A DNA stretch of 64,000 nucleotides. It comes from Candidula unifasciata (lineage: Eukaryota > Mollusca > Gastropoda > Stylommatophora > Geomitridae). A program made the position numbers and the translations under genes. A model generated the notes under the pieces. That model made no database searches, had not been told where the DNA came from, and was given only the letters and a program-made list of their open reading frames with translations. The DNA lies in the NCBI GenBank assembly GCA_905116865.2, contig CAJHNH020008547.1:186001-250000 (forward strand). Direction: 5' to 3'. Positions 43,355 to 55,389 of the stretch are shown here, piece after piece (position 1 is the stretch's first letter; each line of letters opens with the position of its first letter).

Positions 43355-45426
43355 TCAGTTTAAATCTGGTTCACTTGAAAACAAACTTTAGGTAGTGGTT
43401 CTAAAATATTTGTTGTTGCTAATTTCTGCTGCAGGAAGTAGAGATGTGAGGCTTTATGCTTGTTTTCCCTCCGTGTGGGTTCTGGGGGCCTTGTTGTGGT
43501 TTAAAAAAAAAAAAGATGGACTGCCTTCCTAACAAGCACGTCCTTACAGTCGACTAATAATGTCTCCTTTGAAGTTGGAGTGCATCTACCTAAGAGGCTA
43601 GGAACCAACAGTCTGCATACAAATAAGCCTGATCTGTAAAATGAATGTGCACACAAAACTCAGGTTCTGTATGTAACAAGGCTAGGGTCTAAAAATGGAT
43701 AAACAGTCAGATCTTTCTGCTGTAGTTTACAGCTGGTGAACACAAAGATAAAGAAAATTCTGGTTTTTAAAAGAAAGAAAATAGAGGTAGTGGTGAAAAC
43801 TAGATTTCTTGAGAGAACAGCTGATGAATTGGTTTGACTGTCAGCAGACAGTATACCCTTAACAAGCAATAATAATAATCATTGCTTAGTCGGGCGGAAG
43901 ATTTTGTCAAGCAAATAGGCAGCCCAACTGATATCACTCCTGGTGCAGAGTGGATACCCGTGCCTCATGCGCTTATTTGTACATTTTCATGTATTGCCAC
44001 ACTCAACAGGCCATGCAGGGAGCAGAATTCTGTTGCTGTCAATGCAGAGGTTAACGCTGTCGTCAGTAAAAATTCAGACGAGGCAGATGTACTGATCTAC
44101 ACAGACGAATCTGTTATATGCTAACAAAGAAGCGAGCTCAGCGGTAAAAAATGGTCAAAGAAGCCAACAGTGCCTTCTCCATGACAACCAGCAGCATGAC
44201 GATGGAGCTGATGGCAGTAGCGTTTACGTGGCTCTAAACACAGAATTCAGCCTGTGCATGTGTACTCAGTGATTTAGTCAATATCATCTGGAGGGTTCAG
44301 GCAGGTTTGGTCACTGAGTCATTATAAAGGTCCACTGTGTGTGGAGTCAACTTTATTTTCGTTCCAAGAAACATAGGCATCAATGGGAATGAAAGTGTTA
44401 ATAGGCTGGCTGGATCCGCTATCACTACTGACGGCCAACCTATGGATCATGCGGCTATTATTAATGCCTTCAGAGAAAGGGGAAGGATTAAGGACTTTGG
44501 GGACATTAAATCCACTTCACCTGCCAGAATTATATACTTGGGAGTCAAGATTGGCATAGCAAACAATGAGATGCACACCAGATGACTTGTTAATCAACAT
44601 AGACCTGGCACTATTAGCCACCGGACGCTAGGGTTCGTACTGAGGGACGGATCTAAGCGCCAATGTAACTAAGCAATAATATATACACAGCGTGGAAATC
44701 TAAAGACAGGTTGCTCATATAAATGAGGGACATGGATTGAGAGAGAGTTCCTGAGAACCCTCATATAAGAAGCACACGAATAGACACTCACAAGGTAGAT
44801 GAGGAACATTACATTTTCATGGTATATAAAATCTTCTGTGACGCTGTTGCCGTGTTGACGTTTTCCTGCACTCTTGAGGGATGGATATTTGTTCCAATCT
44901 TTTGGCAAGATAATACAATTTTGTCTGGCTGCATTCTTACTAGATGGTCAACCTTTGGGCTCTGTCTTTCAGTGTAACTCAGGCATAGTCTTGTTCCAAC
45001 ATTTTCTTTTATGCTGGTGTCTATGTGATCATCCCTTTTTGTGTTGCTGGTGACCTTTGGAGACAACACATTTCAGTGTAGTTATTTTTAACCTGCACTT
45101 GGGAGCTGAAGCATTTTGTTCTAAACTGAATTCTCAACTTTTAGAACACAGGGAAAACTATTTATTCATTTGGGTTTATTGAGATTGAGTTGAATTAGAA
45201 GGTTTGTATCAGTAGATAAATATTGGACAATTAAAATTGGATTGTTTATCCATAAAGGAACTAACACATTAGATCAGTGTGAAAAGCGTTAGACACTGAC
45301 AATAAAACATATGTTGATTTGCCAGTCCAGCACAAGTATAGACACCCAGATGGCAACTTGACTGAGCCAATTATCCTCTTTTATTATAGAAATGTCTTTT
45401 TTTTTCTTTTTCTAAACTTGTTGCAG
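43355..45426 (+). other. Intron between the two PIP-box gene exons
   Basis: About 2.07 kb, bounded by gtcagt and by a T-rich tract ending ttgcag. It holds the retrotransposon relic at 43880-44650. The phase works without any change (one base left by the first exon, two supplied by the next), which supports both borders. Confidence 0.7.
43880..44650 (+). pseudogene. Non-LTR ORF2 relic inside the intron
   Basis: Pieces in order: DVLIYTDESV (RNase H YTDGS block with G changed to E), TMELMAVAFTW-like sequence, then FIFVPRNIGINGNESVNRLA, then a LGVKIGIANNEMHTR stretch and LVNQHRPGTI. The block VPGHxGxxGNExxxRLA is worn. It is on the same strand as the host gene. The relic ends before the CPEC motif. 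Confidence 0.8.
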
Positions 45427-46721
45427 ATAAAGTGAAGACAAGAATGAAAGAAGCAAAGGAAATTGCACCACCATCCATCTGTTGTGATACTGAAGATTAC
45501 CAGTGTGAACAGTTTTTTCAAGTGAGAACAGAAAACAAACATCAGATTTGTGATAAGAAAAGTCAACCTATTTTGATAAGAGCAGAGAATAAACACCAGA
45601 TTAGTGATGAGACAAGTTTAACACAGAACCACAGTCAGAATAACACAAGTGATTTACCATTGTCTCTGCACAGTTCCAACATACTTGAAGACGGGCACAT
45701 GAATCATAATGAAAGAGAGATTGTGCAATGTAGACAACCTCTGAGGACACACAAGGAGTTGAACTCTATACTTAGTTGTGAAAAGTATTTCAGGATGTCT
45801 GGAAGCATTTGTAACAAAGAGAATTGCTTGCATGGTTGTGAAAGTGAATGTTTATTTTGCAGATCGAATAAAGAATCCATAAACTGTACTGGAGATCAAT
45901 CTAAACCTGGTCAGAGACATGCACATCAACGGTTACATGACAAGGATTTCAGCATAGATGAAACTGAGTTTATCTCATTTTCTGAAGGAATGGAGCTTTT
46001 GTCACAAGAACCTGCAGTAAATGACAACTGTTCTCATCCATTGTCAAAAAGTCAGAATCACATTTGGTCAATAGATGATGCATATTCTGACAGTAGACAC
46101 ATAGCCTCTTCTGTTAACCATGAAAGACTTCCAAACAATCAGAGTAAGTACACAATCTCTTCTGCTGGCCCTAAAGGACTTTCTAACAGTCAGAGTGAGT
46201 ACACAGCCTCTTCTGCTGGCCTTGAAGGGCTTTCAAACAGTAAGCATCTTGACTGTGTTACCCAAGACACCAGAAGTCAGTGTGTTGAAATATCCCATCC
46301 ATTTCCAGAAGTGAAGGGAACTCTAAAAAGCTTTGCTGATAACCAAAATATCCTATCACCACATGCAGTTAGAAAACAGACAAGACCTTCTGAATGTGTA
46401 GATAAAGATACAAATGTAGCAAAGTCAGAAGAGTTAGCAAGAGGTTTGGACAGCTCACAATTCCCATTTACACCCCCTGACACTTCAGATCATGGAATTA
46501 CGGATATGAGAGGATCACTACAATGTAGACATTTGCAGGAATGTGAGACTCCAGATTTTTGGGAAACATTCTTCACTACCGCAGGCACGGACAACGGGGC
46601 CCAATCAGTGAGTTCGCAGCTGTCGGCACTTCGAGGTGAACAGTTTGAAAATAGGAAGGCACAGTATTTGTTGGATTTGGGAACTCTGTTGCTTTCAGAA
46701 AATATAGAATGTTCTAACTGA
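45427..46721 (+). CDS. Terminal exon of the AUNIP-like gene
   Basis: Open from the acceptor at 45426 to the stop at 46719-46721, 431 codons in this exon. It is rich in Ser, Asn, Gln, His and Cys and looks disordered. Two near repeats of a ~19-residue segment (SNSQSEYTASSAGLEGL and a close copy before it) lie about residues 233-270. The C-terminus has CETPDFWETFFTTAGT followed by a Leu-rich end (YLLDLGTLLLSENIE). The aromatic FWETFF segment near the end parallels a short Trp/Phe motif I recall at the AUNIP C-terminus. Total length with the previous exon (about 496 codons) is longer than the ~357 residues I recall for the human protein. Function is inferred only. Confidence 0.8.
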
Positions 46722-46776
46722 AAAAAAAAATGAAAAATCTGCTTATTTGATTTATCATGGAATCTAACTTGTTCAG

Positions 46777-47513
46777 CCAAGTGTGATCAGAAGCTATTCT
46801 TGTATACCAAACAACAGCCAAGTGTGATCAGATACTGTTCTTGTATACCAAACAACAGTCAAGTGTGATCAGAAGCTATTCTTGTATACCAAACAACAGT
46901 CAAGTGTGATCAGAAGCTATTCTTGTATACCAAACAACAGCCAAGTGTGATCAGATACTGTTCTTGTATACCAAACAACAGTCAAGTGTGATCAGAAGCT
47001 ATTCTTGTATACCAAACAACAGCCAAGTGTGATCAGAAGCTATTCTTGTATACCAAACAACAGTCAAGTGTGATCAGAAGCTATTCTTGTATACCAAACA
47101 ACAGCCAAGTGTGATCAGATACTGTTCTTGTATACCAAACAACAGCCAAGTGTGATCAGAAGCTATTCTTGTATACCAAACAACAGCCAAGTGTGATCAG
47201 GTACTGTTCTTGTATACCAAACAACAGTCAAGTGTGATCAGATACTGTTCTTGTATACCAAACAACAGTCAAGTGTGATCAGATACTGTTCTTGTATACC
47301 AAACAACAGCCAAGTGTGATCAGAAACTATTTTTGTATACCAAACAACAGCCAAGTGTGATCAGGTACTGTTCTTGTATACCAAACAACAGCAAAGTGTG
47401 ATCAGGTACTGTTCTTGTATACCAAACAACAGCAAAGTGTGATCAGGTACTGTTCTTGTATACCAAACAACAGCAAAGTGTAATCAGATACTGTTCTTGT
47501 ATACCAAACAACA
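46777..47513. repeat. 41-bp minisatellite, about 18 copies
   Basis: The unit contains caagtgtgatcagaagctat and ttcttgtataccaaacaaca. Two main types differ at agaagctat versus aga/ggtactgt and are interspersed. It starts 55 bp after the stop of the PIP-box gene, so it may be transcribed as 3' UTR. A short (CA)n at 47707-47735 follows after 190 bp. Confidence 0.95.
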
Positions 47514-47739
47514 GATTATGTTTAGCCTAACTGTACTATAAAATCTGAGCTAAGCTGTTCTAATACTAATTTCAGTATATGTATTGTTGCATATTTGTGT
47601 TGTTCTCATATTGTGTTTATGTTCATTGTGACTGTCTATATTTTAGAAATGTCTGGCTAAATCTTTCTGATACTTAGTCATGCACTTTAGTTTTCACTAG
47701 TTTCCACACGCACGCACACACACACCACACACACAAGGC

Positions 47740-48285
47740 TAGAGGGCCACCACCCAGAAGTTAGGAAGGAATGATATTCTGTGGGAATGTATTGGCACTC
47801 TTCGGTTATCCTCAAACTGTTCTTTGAATATTTTCTCCAGGGTGTTCAGGTGTGTTGGGAAATGAACAGGCAGACAGAATGCCTGGTTCTGCATGACAAG
47901 CCTTTTTAGGAAAGAGGGAACAGTGCTGTGGCACAAACAGATTATAAGCCTAAAAAGAATAATACGGCTAAAAGTGGACAATTCCTGGGTGAGAGAGTCA
48001 AGACAATAGAAAATAAAGAAAAAAGTGACTGGAGCCTTTATTAAAATAAAATTGAATGTGAAGGATATTTGTATGGATAGTGGAGACAAAAGAATGAAAA
48101 ACTATCTGGTTTACAGAAAGTACAATGATGAAATTGAAACAAGTTACTGAATAGAGTAAGGAAAATAACAAATACAAGAGGAACAATTGCCTTATAACAC
48201 TGTTTGATTATTTGATATTCATTCATTCATACAACCCTCTTATTTTTTAACCTTGAAAGGGTTTTTAAAAAAATGCTTGTATGTA
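47740..48285. other. Spacer with no recognised feature
   Basis: A/T-rich sequence. Minus-strand ORFs here are Phe/Leu-rich and without domains. A loosely RNase H-like order (gggtgttcaggtgtgttgggaaatgaac reads GVFRCVGK in one frame and GVQVCWEMN in another) around 47838 hints at one more worn retrotransposon piece, too weak to call. Confidence 0.35.
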
Positions 48286-48289
48286 TGTA

Positions 48290-48521
48290 TCAGCATCTGT
48301 GGCTAGGCGTTGCAAATGCACTTCACAATGTTGGAGTGCCAGGTTTGATCCTACCTGCGGAAGATCCGTCTTGTGTTGGTTTCGACAGTGGTACTGAGAT
48401 CTGACCATTGAGTAAGCAATGGCAAACTGCTGAATGTAAAAGATTCACCTAGGAAAACCACAACAGCCAAAAAATGTTGGTTTTGGTTCTGCTATGTCAT
48501 GCAAAGGATATGCAGCTAACT
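48290..48521 (+). mobile_element. tRNA-derived SINE family A, copy 2
   Basis: Begins tctgtggctaggcgttgcaa (A box), with gtgccaggtttgatcc (B box), gttggtttcgacagtggtac and ggatatgcagctaac. It is followed by a (tatg)n tail at 48522. It is more diverged than copies 1 and 3. Confidence 0.8.
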
Positions 48522-48814
48522 GTATGTATGTATGTATGTAGTGTTCAGCTTGATAAGTTATGTCATAAAATGTCAAAGTTTGTGAAGAGATATGATTCCA
48601 TTTTTTGGTTATAATTTTCTGAGAAGCTCTATGTATGTGTGTGTGTTGAATGTATGTATATATGTAAGGTAATGACTTGCTGAACAGATCTTTCTCTTTC
48701 CATATCTCCTCTTTTGGAAGAAGCTGTTGCAGGCCTTGAGTGACCTCTACTGCTTTCGGCTTTTAGTTTTGCTAAGACATTTGGTTTGACAAGTATATAA
48801 AACTCAGTTTGTAT

Positions 48815-49228
48815 GAAACAAATAAATGTAGATAATAAGTTTACTGGTCAGACCAGTTGTTTTATATGGCTCTGAAATTTGGAGCACAGCTAAAAGAGAT
48901 GAAGCTTTGTAACAAATTTTTGAGTACAAAGTTTTAGGATGAAACTTTGGACCCATCAAAGATGCAGCCATGGGGTCATGAGGAATGTGAAGCAATACAA
49001 AAAATGCATAATCTGTTTAAATCACCACTGATCACTAGCATCATGAGAGCTAATAGACTCAAATGGCTGGGAAAGAATATCAGATAAACGAGAGGTAAAA
49101 AATGTACACTAGGGTCATAAACCATGAGGAAGACCAAGAAGATGATGGAAAGAAGATAATATCCAGGCATACCTACAAACACTTGTTGATGTTGCCACCA
49201 GAAAGAGAAGGCCAATCAGAGAGATGGA
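48815..49228 (+). pseudogene. Non-LTR C-terminal relic (LYGSE to RANRLKW)
   Basis: Plus frames give RPVVLYGSEIWSTAKRDEAL, then FEYKVLG, then after a frameshift LFKSPLITSIMRANRLKWLG. These are the LINE C-terminal blocks LYGSExW, and R-x-x-x-L-x-W-x-G. The 3' ~310 bp (48919-49228) recur almost identically at 49893-50202. Confidence 0.8.
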
Positions 49229-49229
49229 A

Positions 49230-49498
49230 TGAAATTGAGATGGGTGATTTTTGCTGCAATAAACCTCAAGGGCTCAGAACACTGCTGAAGAAGAAACATT
49301 TATTTGCAAAAAGAAATTTGTTGTGTGTGAAATGTGAAAATATGAGGAAAAAAGGCAGTGCTGAGGATGTGCCAAACAAAGGCATAAGGGAACACAGACA
49401 TGTGTTACAAGTAACCTGAATGTGACTAACTGGTGTAGCCCTGGTACCACACTTTAACTAAAAGAAGACCTGTGTAGATTATATATATGTATATATAT
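49230..49498. other. Short unidentified stretch after the LINE relic
   Basis: A plus ORF continues from the relic as MGDFCCNKPQGLRTLLKKKH and LLCVKCENMRKKG. It has a Cys-x2-Cys pair but no recognised domain, and is probably a chance frame. Confidence 0.3.
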
Positions 49499-49727
49499 TA
49501 GGTTAGTTGCGTATCCTTTACAGGACGTTACAGAACCAACCCCAACAGCCCCTGGCTGTTGTGTGGTTTTTCTAGGCAAATTTATGTCCAGTAGTTTGCC
49601 ATTGCTTTCTGGACGGTCAGCTTTTTTGATACCACTGTCAAAACCAACACCAGGTGCATGGCCCACCGCTGGGATCGATCCTGGCATTACGGAACGTTTG
49701 CACTGACTTAGCCACAGAACCAACTTT
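49499..49727 (-). mobile_element. tRNA-derived SINE family A, copy 3
   Basis: The minus strand begins ggttctgtggctaagtcagt, with ccaggatcgatcccagcg (B box), tggttttgacagtggtatc, acacaacagccaggggctg and ggatacgcaactaacc, then a TA tail. It is the best-preserved of the three copies. Confidence 0.85.
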
Positions 49728-49892
<165 letters not shown>

Positions 49893-49893
<1 letters not shown>

Positions 49894-50205
49894 TGAGTAC
49901 AAAGTTTTAGGATGAAACTTTGGACCCATCAAAGATGCAGTCATGGGGTCATGAGGAATGTGAAGCAATACAAAAAATGCATAATCTGTTTAAATCACCA
50001 CTGATCACTAGCATCATGAGAGCTAATAGACTCAAATGGCTGGGAAAGAATATCAGATAAACGAGAGGTAAAAAATGTACACTAGGGTCATAAACCATGA
50101 GGAAGACCAAGAAGATGATGGAAAGAAGATAATATCCAGGCATACCTACAAACACTTGTTGATGTTGCCACCAGAAAGAGAAGGCCAATCAGAGAGATGG
50201 ATGCA
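49893..50205 (+). pseudogene. Near-identical duplicate of the 48.9-kb LINE fragment
   Basis: Matches 48919-49228 with about one difference seen (gcagtcatgg versus gcagccatgg), then diverges after cagagagatgga. The encoded block LFKSPLITSIMRANRLKWLG and its frameshift are the same in both, so the copy was made after the fragment had decayed. Confidence 0.9.
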
Positions 50206-50410
50206 TAAGGAGGAGGGTGACAAGAACATGTTACGAGAAAAGAGTTAGTCATCCAAAGACTAAAATTGCAGCATTCCTCTTTATGAAGATTACAGCGCTG
50301 ACAACACAGTTATGACGACGGGCGATCTTGTTTCTTTTAAGCTGGACAGTCCACAATATCAAACAGGCTTTGCACAACAAAACAAGACTCACATACAGCA
50401 CAAATATGTT
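50206..50410. other. Spacer with no recognised feature
   Basis: About 200 bp between the LINE duplicate and the 48-bp array. No gene or repeat seen. Confidence 0.4.
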
Positions 50411-50416
50411 TAATAG

Positions 50417-51957
50417 CTAGTCACACAAATACTGTCATGCAGAAGTCACTCTCGTCACAGCCAGCTAGTCACACAAATACTGTCATGCAGAAGTCACTCT
50501 CGTCACAGCCAGCTAGTCACACAAATACTGTCATGCAGAAGTCACTCTCGTCACAGCCAGCTAGTCACACAAATACTGTCATGCAGAAGTCACTCTCGTC
50601 ACAGCCAGCTAGTCACACAAATACTGTCATGCAGAAGTCACTCTCGTCACAGCCAGCTAGTCACACAAATACTGTCATGCAGAAGTCACTCTCGTCACAG
50701 CCAGCTAGTCACACAAATACTGTCATGCAGAAGTCACTCTCGTCACAACCAGCTAGTCACACAAATACTGTCATGCAGAAGTCACTCTCGTCACAGCCAG
50801 CTAGTCACACAAATACTGTCATGCAGAAGTCACTCTCATCACAGCCAGCTAGTCACACAAATACTGTCATGCAGAAGTCACTCTCATCACAACCAGCTAG
50901 TCACACAAATACTGTCATGCAGAAGTCACTCTCATCACAACCAGCTAGTCACACAAATACTGTCATGCAGAAGTCACTCTCATCACAGCCAGCTAGTCAC
51001 ACAAATACTGTCATGCAGAAGTCACTCTCATCACAGCCAGCTAGTCACACAAATACTGTCATGCAGAAGTCACTCTCATCACAACAGCTAGTCACACAAA
51101 TACTGTCATGCAGAAGTCACTCTCATCACAGCCAGCTAGTCACACAAATACTGTCATGCAGAAGTCACTCTCATCACAGCCAGCTAGTCACACAAATACT
51201 GTCATGCAGAAGTCACTCTCATCACAACCAGCTAGTCACACACAAATACTGTCATGCAGAAGTCACTCTCATCACAACCAGCTAGTCACACAAATACTGT
51301 CATGCAGAAGTCACTCTCATCACAGCCAGCTAGTCACACAAATACTGTCATGCAGAAGTCACTCTCATCACAACCAGCTAGTCACACAAATACTGTTCAT
51401 GCAGAAGTCACTCTCGTCACAGCCAGCTAGTCACACAAATACTGTCATGCAGAAGTCACTCTCATCACAGCCAGCTAGTCACACAAATACTGTCATGCAG
51501 AAGTCACTCTCATCACAACCAGCTAGTCACACAAATACTGTCATGCAGAAGTCACTCTCGTCACAGCCAGCTAGTCACACAAATACTGTCATGCAGAAGT
51601 CACTCTCATCACAGCCAGCTAGTCACACAAATACTGTCATGCAGAAGTCACTCTCATCACAGCCAGCTAGTCACACAAATACTGTCATGCAGAAGTCACT
51701 CTCGTCACAGCCAGCTAGTCACACAAATACTGTCATGCAGAAGTCACTCTCATCACAGCCAGCTAGTCACACAAATACTGTCATGCAGAAGTCACTCTCA
51801 TCACAGCCAGCTAGTCACACAAATACTGTCATGCAGAAGTCACTCTCATCACAGCCAGCTAGTCACACAAATACTGTCATGCAGAAGTCACTCTCATCAC
51901 AGCCAGCTAGTCACACAAATACTGTCATGCAGAAGTCACTCTCATCACAGCCAGCTA
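50417..51957. repeat. 48-bp minisatellite, about 32 copies
   Basis: The unit contains agctagtcacacaaatactg and tcatgcagaagtcactctc followed by g/a-tcaca-g/a-cc. 48 is 16 codons, so two plus-strand ORFs of 282 and 320 codons are open, broken only where units gained or lost one to two bases (51087, 51240, 51397). The ctcg type dominates the left third and the ctca type the rest. Confidence 0.97.
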
Positions 51958-52079
51958 GAACTGTGGCTCATCAGGTTACCCTCTTGTCTCTCATGCAATT
52001 GTGTCACACAAGTAAGCACCCTCGAGAGACTTTTCATTTACAAAGGAGGCACTTTCACACCTGGAGGTGAATCCTCCTC

Positions 52080-53130
52080 CTGTGTTCACCCTTAAAAAAA
52101 AAAGGGGGGGGGGGTTGCTGACTGTTTTGGGATGTGAGTTATGGCAAGGCAGATCTGTGGGATATGAGTTATGGCAAGGCAGATCTGCACCCTTTGGTCC
52201 AACACATCTGATTTCAGAAAAGCAGGATTTTAACAGGGGGTAGTGGATTTATTATAAATCCCCCCCCCCCCCAAATTCAAACAGGAAGGATGTAGATCCT
52301 ACTTGAGCAGTTCCAATATATACATCAAAATTCCAACAAGATTTCCAAGTATAAAATATATCCTACCAAAAAATGTGCCATCCTATATTACAAAGTAGCT
52401 TTAAGAAGTTCTATTGTATAACATCTGCAACATAATAATAAGGGCTGTATTAAGGCTAAGCGTAACATTGCAGTTGCATAGGCCAGCAACATGACTAGTA
52501 GTAAACAAAAATTGTCAATATTTTAATTCTATTTTGTTTGCTTTAACATGGCTGCAGTCTGTTTATCTTTCTTTCCACATTGGATTGTGACAAGCATTCT
52601 GTGTGGCACAGGTCTTTGTGGGTTCCGGACCCCACATTGGAGGAAACAATATCAGACTAACTGCTCCCACCCAGATCTATAAAACACGTGAGCACACAAA
52701 ATTTAAGTTCTGGCGTGCGACTTAAGCCCAGAAGTGGACCAACAACCAGAGCTTTCCTCTGAAGTTTACAGCCAGTCAGTGCTAAGAAGACTTGTCCCAG
52801 GTATGGAGCCACTGGGGGGGGTGGGGGGGGGGGGGGTGACCTGTTTGCTGTTATGATGAAACTGCCACTGATATTTCCTGTTGGCAACTATACAGTTCTG
52901 CTAACAGCTGTACAATCAGCTGTCAGATCTTCAATTGCTGCACTGGTGATAAAGTCAACATTCTTGAACTTCTGTTGTTATCCAGTTTTTCTATCTAACA
53001 GCATCTGTTCTCTCCTCTTCATGCATTGGAATTAAGGTTATTTCAATCTCAACTTTTATAAGACATTCAATGAATCATTCTGTTTCCAAGACAATCATTA
53101 AATATGCTCCAATCATTAAAGAGAAACTAA
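52080..53130. other. Spacer with homopolymer G and C runs
   Basis: Contains G or C runs at 52105-52114, 52261-52272 and 52814-52839 and a two-fold repeat of gatatgagttatggcaaggc near 52125-52185. The 52814-52839 run could form a G-quadruplex. No gene is supported. Confidence 0.6.
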
Positions 53131-53140
53131 ATTCTTTTCA

Positions 53141-53957
53141 CTTACTGAAGCTACTTTCTACTATATTGCTGTCACTTACTGAAGCTACTTTCTACTATAT
53201 TGCTGTCACTTACTGAAGCTACTTTCTACTATATTGCTGTCACTTACTGAAGCTACTTTCTACTATATTGCTGTCACTTACTGAAGCTACTTTCTACTAT
53301 ATTGTTGTCACTTACTGAAGCTACTTTCTACTATATTGCTGTCACTTACTGAAGCTACTTTCTTCTATATTGCTGTCACTTACTAAAGCTACTTTCTACT
53401 ATATTGCTGTCACTTACTGAAGCTACTTTCTACTATATTGCTGTCACTTACTGAAGCTACTTTCCACTATATTGCTGTCACTTACTGAAGCTACTTTCTA
53501 CTATATTGCTGTCACTTACTGAAGCTACTTTCTTCTATATTGCTGTCACTTACTAAAGCTACTTTCTACTATATTGCTGTCACTTACTGAAGCTACTTTC
53601 TACTATATTGTTGTCACTTACTGAAGCTACTTTCTACTATATTGCTGTCACTTACTGAAGCTAGTTTCTACTATATTGCTGTCACTTACTGAAGCTACTT
53701 TCCACTATATTGCTGTCACTTACTGAAGCTACTTTCTACTATATTGCTGTCACTTACTGAAGCTACTTTCTACTATATTGCTGTCACTTACTGAAGCTAC
53801 TTTCTACTATATTGCTGTCACTTACTGAAGCTAGTTTCTACTATATTGCTGTCACTTACTGAAGCTACTTTCCACTATATTGCTGTCACTTACTGAAGCT
53901 ACTTTCTACTATATTCCTGTCACTTACTAAAGCTACTCTGTACTATATTCCTGTCAC
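53141..53957. repeat. 34-bp minisatellite, about 24 copies
   Basis: The unit contains cttactgaagctactttcta followed by ctatattgctgtca. A run of units from 53311 to 53410 and from 53487 to 53590 shows the same order of variants (tcttc, then actaaag), so blocks of several units were copied together. Confidence 0.95.
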
Positions 53958-53959
53958 TG

Positions 53960-54405
53960 GAGACAAAACTTGCAATGCTGCCTTCAACCAATTTTTATAA
54001 AATGTATAAAACAGCTTGGAATTCACAAATAAAATGTCTTCGAATGAAGCAAACTATTCAGCTTCATAGTTGCATTGTAAATTTACTGGAATGTTGTACA
54101 CAAAGAAATTAAGCACGATACAAAAATAAACAAATCACTCAAACTGACACTCAGTGTTGTAAATATGATCTCTAAAACCAGCAGTGGACACAATATTATA
54201 CATCAGAAATGTAAAAATGGTTAACTGACAGATATGGAACGGGATGAAAACACAATTTTAAAACTGAGACCAGGGAGGGACCTACAAATGTCAAGGCTGT
54301 CTTTATCTCAGATGGCGTACATATATTCTGCAGAAGTATCATCTATACAGAACTTTCTGAGCGAGTAAAACAGCTTCGGAAGTTACTGCTCGGGAACTTC
54401 AAATG
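53960..54405. other. Spacer with no recognised feature
   Basis: A/T-rich unique sequence. No supported ORF, repeat or RNA gene. Confidence 0.4.
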
Positions 54406-54410
54406 ATTTC

Positions 54411-54790
54411 AACAGTTGTAGCCAACACAGGTTTAACATTTGTAGCTCACACAGGTTCAAAATTTTTAGCCCACACAGGTTTAACAGTTGTAGCCCACAC
54501 AGGTTTAACAGTTGCAGCCAACACAGGTTTAACAGTTGTAGCCGCCAATATAGGTTTAACAGTTGTAGCCAACACAGGCTTAACATCTGTAGCCAACACA
54601 GGTTTACCAGCTGCAGTTAACACAGGTTTACCAGCTGCAGTTAACACAACTGTAATCGGTACATATTAAACACATGCAGCCAACATAGGTTAAGCAGACG
54701 CAGCTTACACAGATTAACCAGTTGTAGCTAATAAAAGTTAAGCAGGTCTGACACTTCCAGCAAGTCATTTATAAAATTGGAAAAACAATA
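54411..54790. repeat. 24-bp minisatellite, about 12 copies, decaying rightwards
   Basis: The unit is tttaacagttgtagcc plus aacacagg. Copies are regular to 54650 and progressively diverged to about 54790 (taagcagacgcagcttacac). 24 is eight codons, so short ORFs such as TGLTVVAN repeats appear open on both strands. Confidence 0.9.
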
Positions 54791-54889
54791 TCAACAATTG
54801 TGGCCAGCACAGATTCAACAGTTGTAGCTAATACAAACTAAACAATTATATTAACAGTTTCAACAACCTTAACCTTTGGGAATTAGTGA

Positions 54890-55120
54890 ACAGTGTGGCG
54901 GAGCAGATAGATCACTACGGTCTGAGGAGAATGGCACTGCAAGGAGTTACCAGGGGATCTGGCAGATAACAGGGGAAGGGCAAGACGGATATACAATAAG
55001 ACTGTTACTGGTGCCATCAAAATTAGAATTTGCTTGCTGCTGAATATGAGGATGGAGCACTTATGGGAGTGCCCTGAGTGCTGTGACGTCAATTTTAAAT
55101 TCAACAATCAAGCAAGCTAC
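54890..55120 (+). pseudogene. Non-LTR ORF2 relic, C-terminal end with single-copy KARRIYN segment
   Basis: The plus strand encodes EQIDHYGLRRMALQGVTRG, then GKGKARRIYNKTVTG, then LLNMRMEHLWECPECCDVNF. It parallels the 33.6-32.4 kb relic segment by segment (EEKEDYYGLERLAHLSVTKG, GKARRTYNRH, LRMGTECVWKCPECCDVN). Here the KARR-YN part occurs once, not in a tandem array. Confidence 0.85.
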
Positions 55121-55142
55121 AGTATATTTCTTTTTTTCCCCC

Positions 55143-55388
55143 CTAACTTATGAATGAAAGCCAGTCAAGTGGCCGAGGAAGATCAACTAAGGTGGTACAT
55201 TTCTCAGCATTCACCTTTAGTCCCAACTTATGAATGAAAGCCAGTCAAGTGGCAGAGAAAGATCAACTAAGGTGGTACATTTCTCAGCATTCACCTTTAG
55301 TCCCAACTTATGAATGAAAGCCAGTCAAGTGGCAGAGAAAGATCAACTAAGGTGGTACATTTCTCAGCATTCACCTTCAGTCCCAGTT
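55143..55388. repeat. 80-bp tandem repeat, three copies
   Basis: The unit contains aacttatgaatgaaagccag, gatcaactaaggtggtacat and cagcattcacctt-t/c-agtcc. The three copies are nearly identical. No coding or element match was seen. Confidence 0.95.
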
Positions 55389-55389
55389 T

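Noticed and set aside
47790..47900. A possible further RNase H relic
   Set aside because: Only one short block vaguely fits and in conflicting frames, which is too weak to call.
50437..52070. ORFs of 282 and 320 codons made of a 16-residue repeat
   Set aside because: Explained by the 48-bp array. They break where units have small indels, and no flanking coding sequence is attached.
52814..52839. A G-rich run as a regulatory quadruplex
   Set aside because: Several similar G or C homopolymers (20890, 26550, 29448, 56432) occur in non-genic sequence with no gene start nearby; most likely simple slippage tracts.
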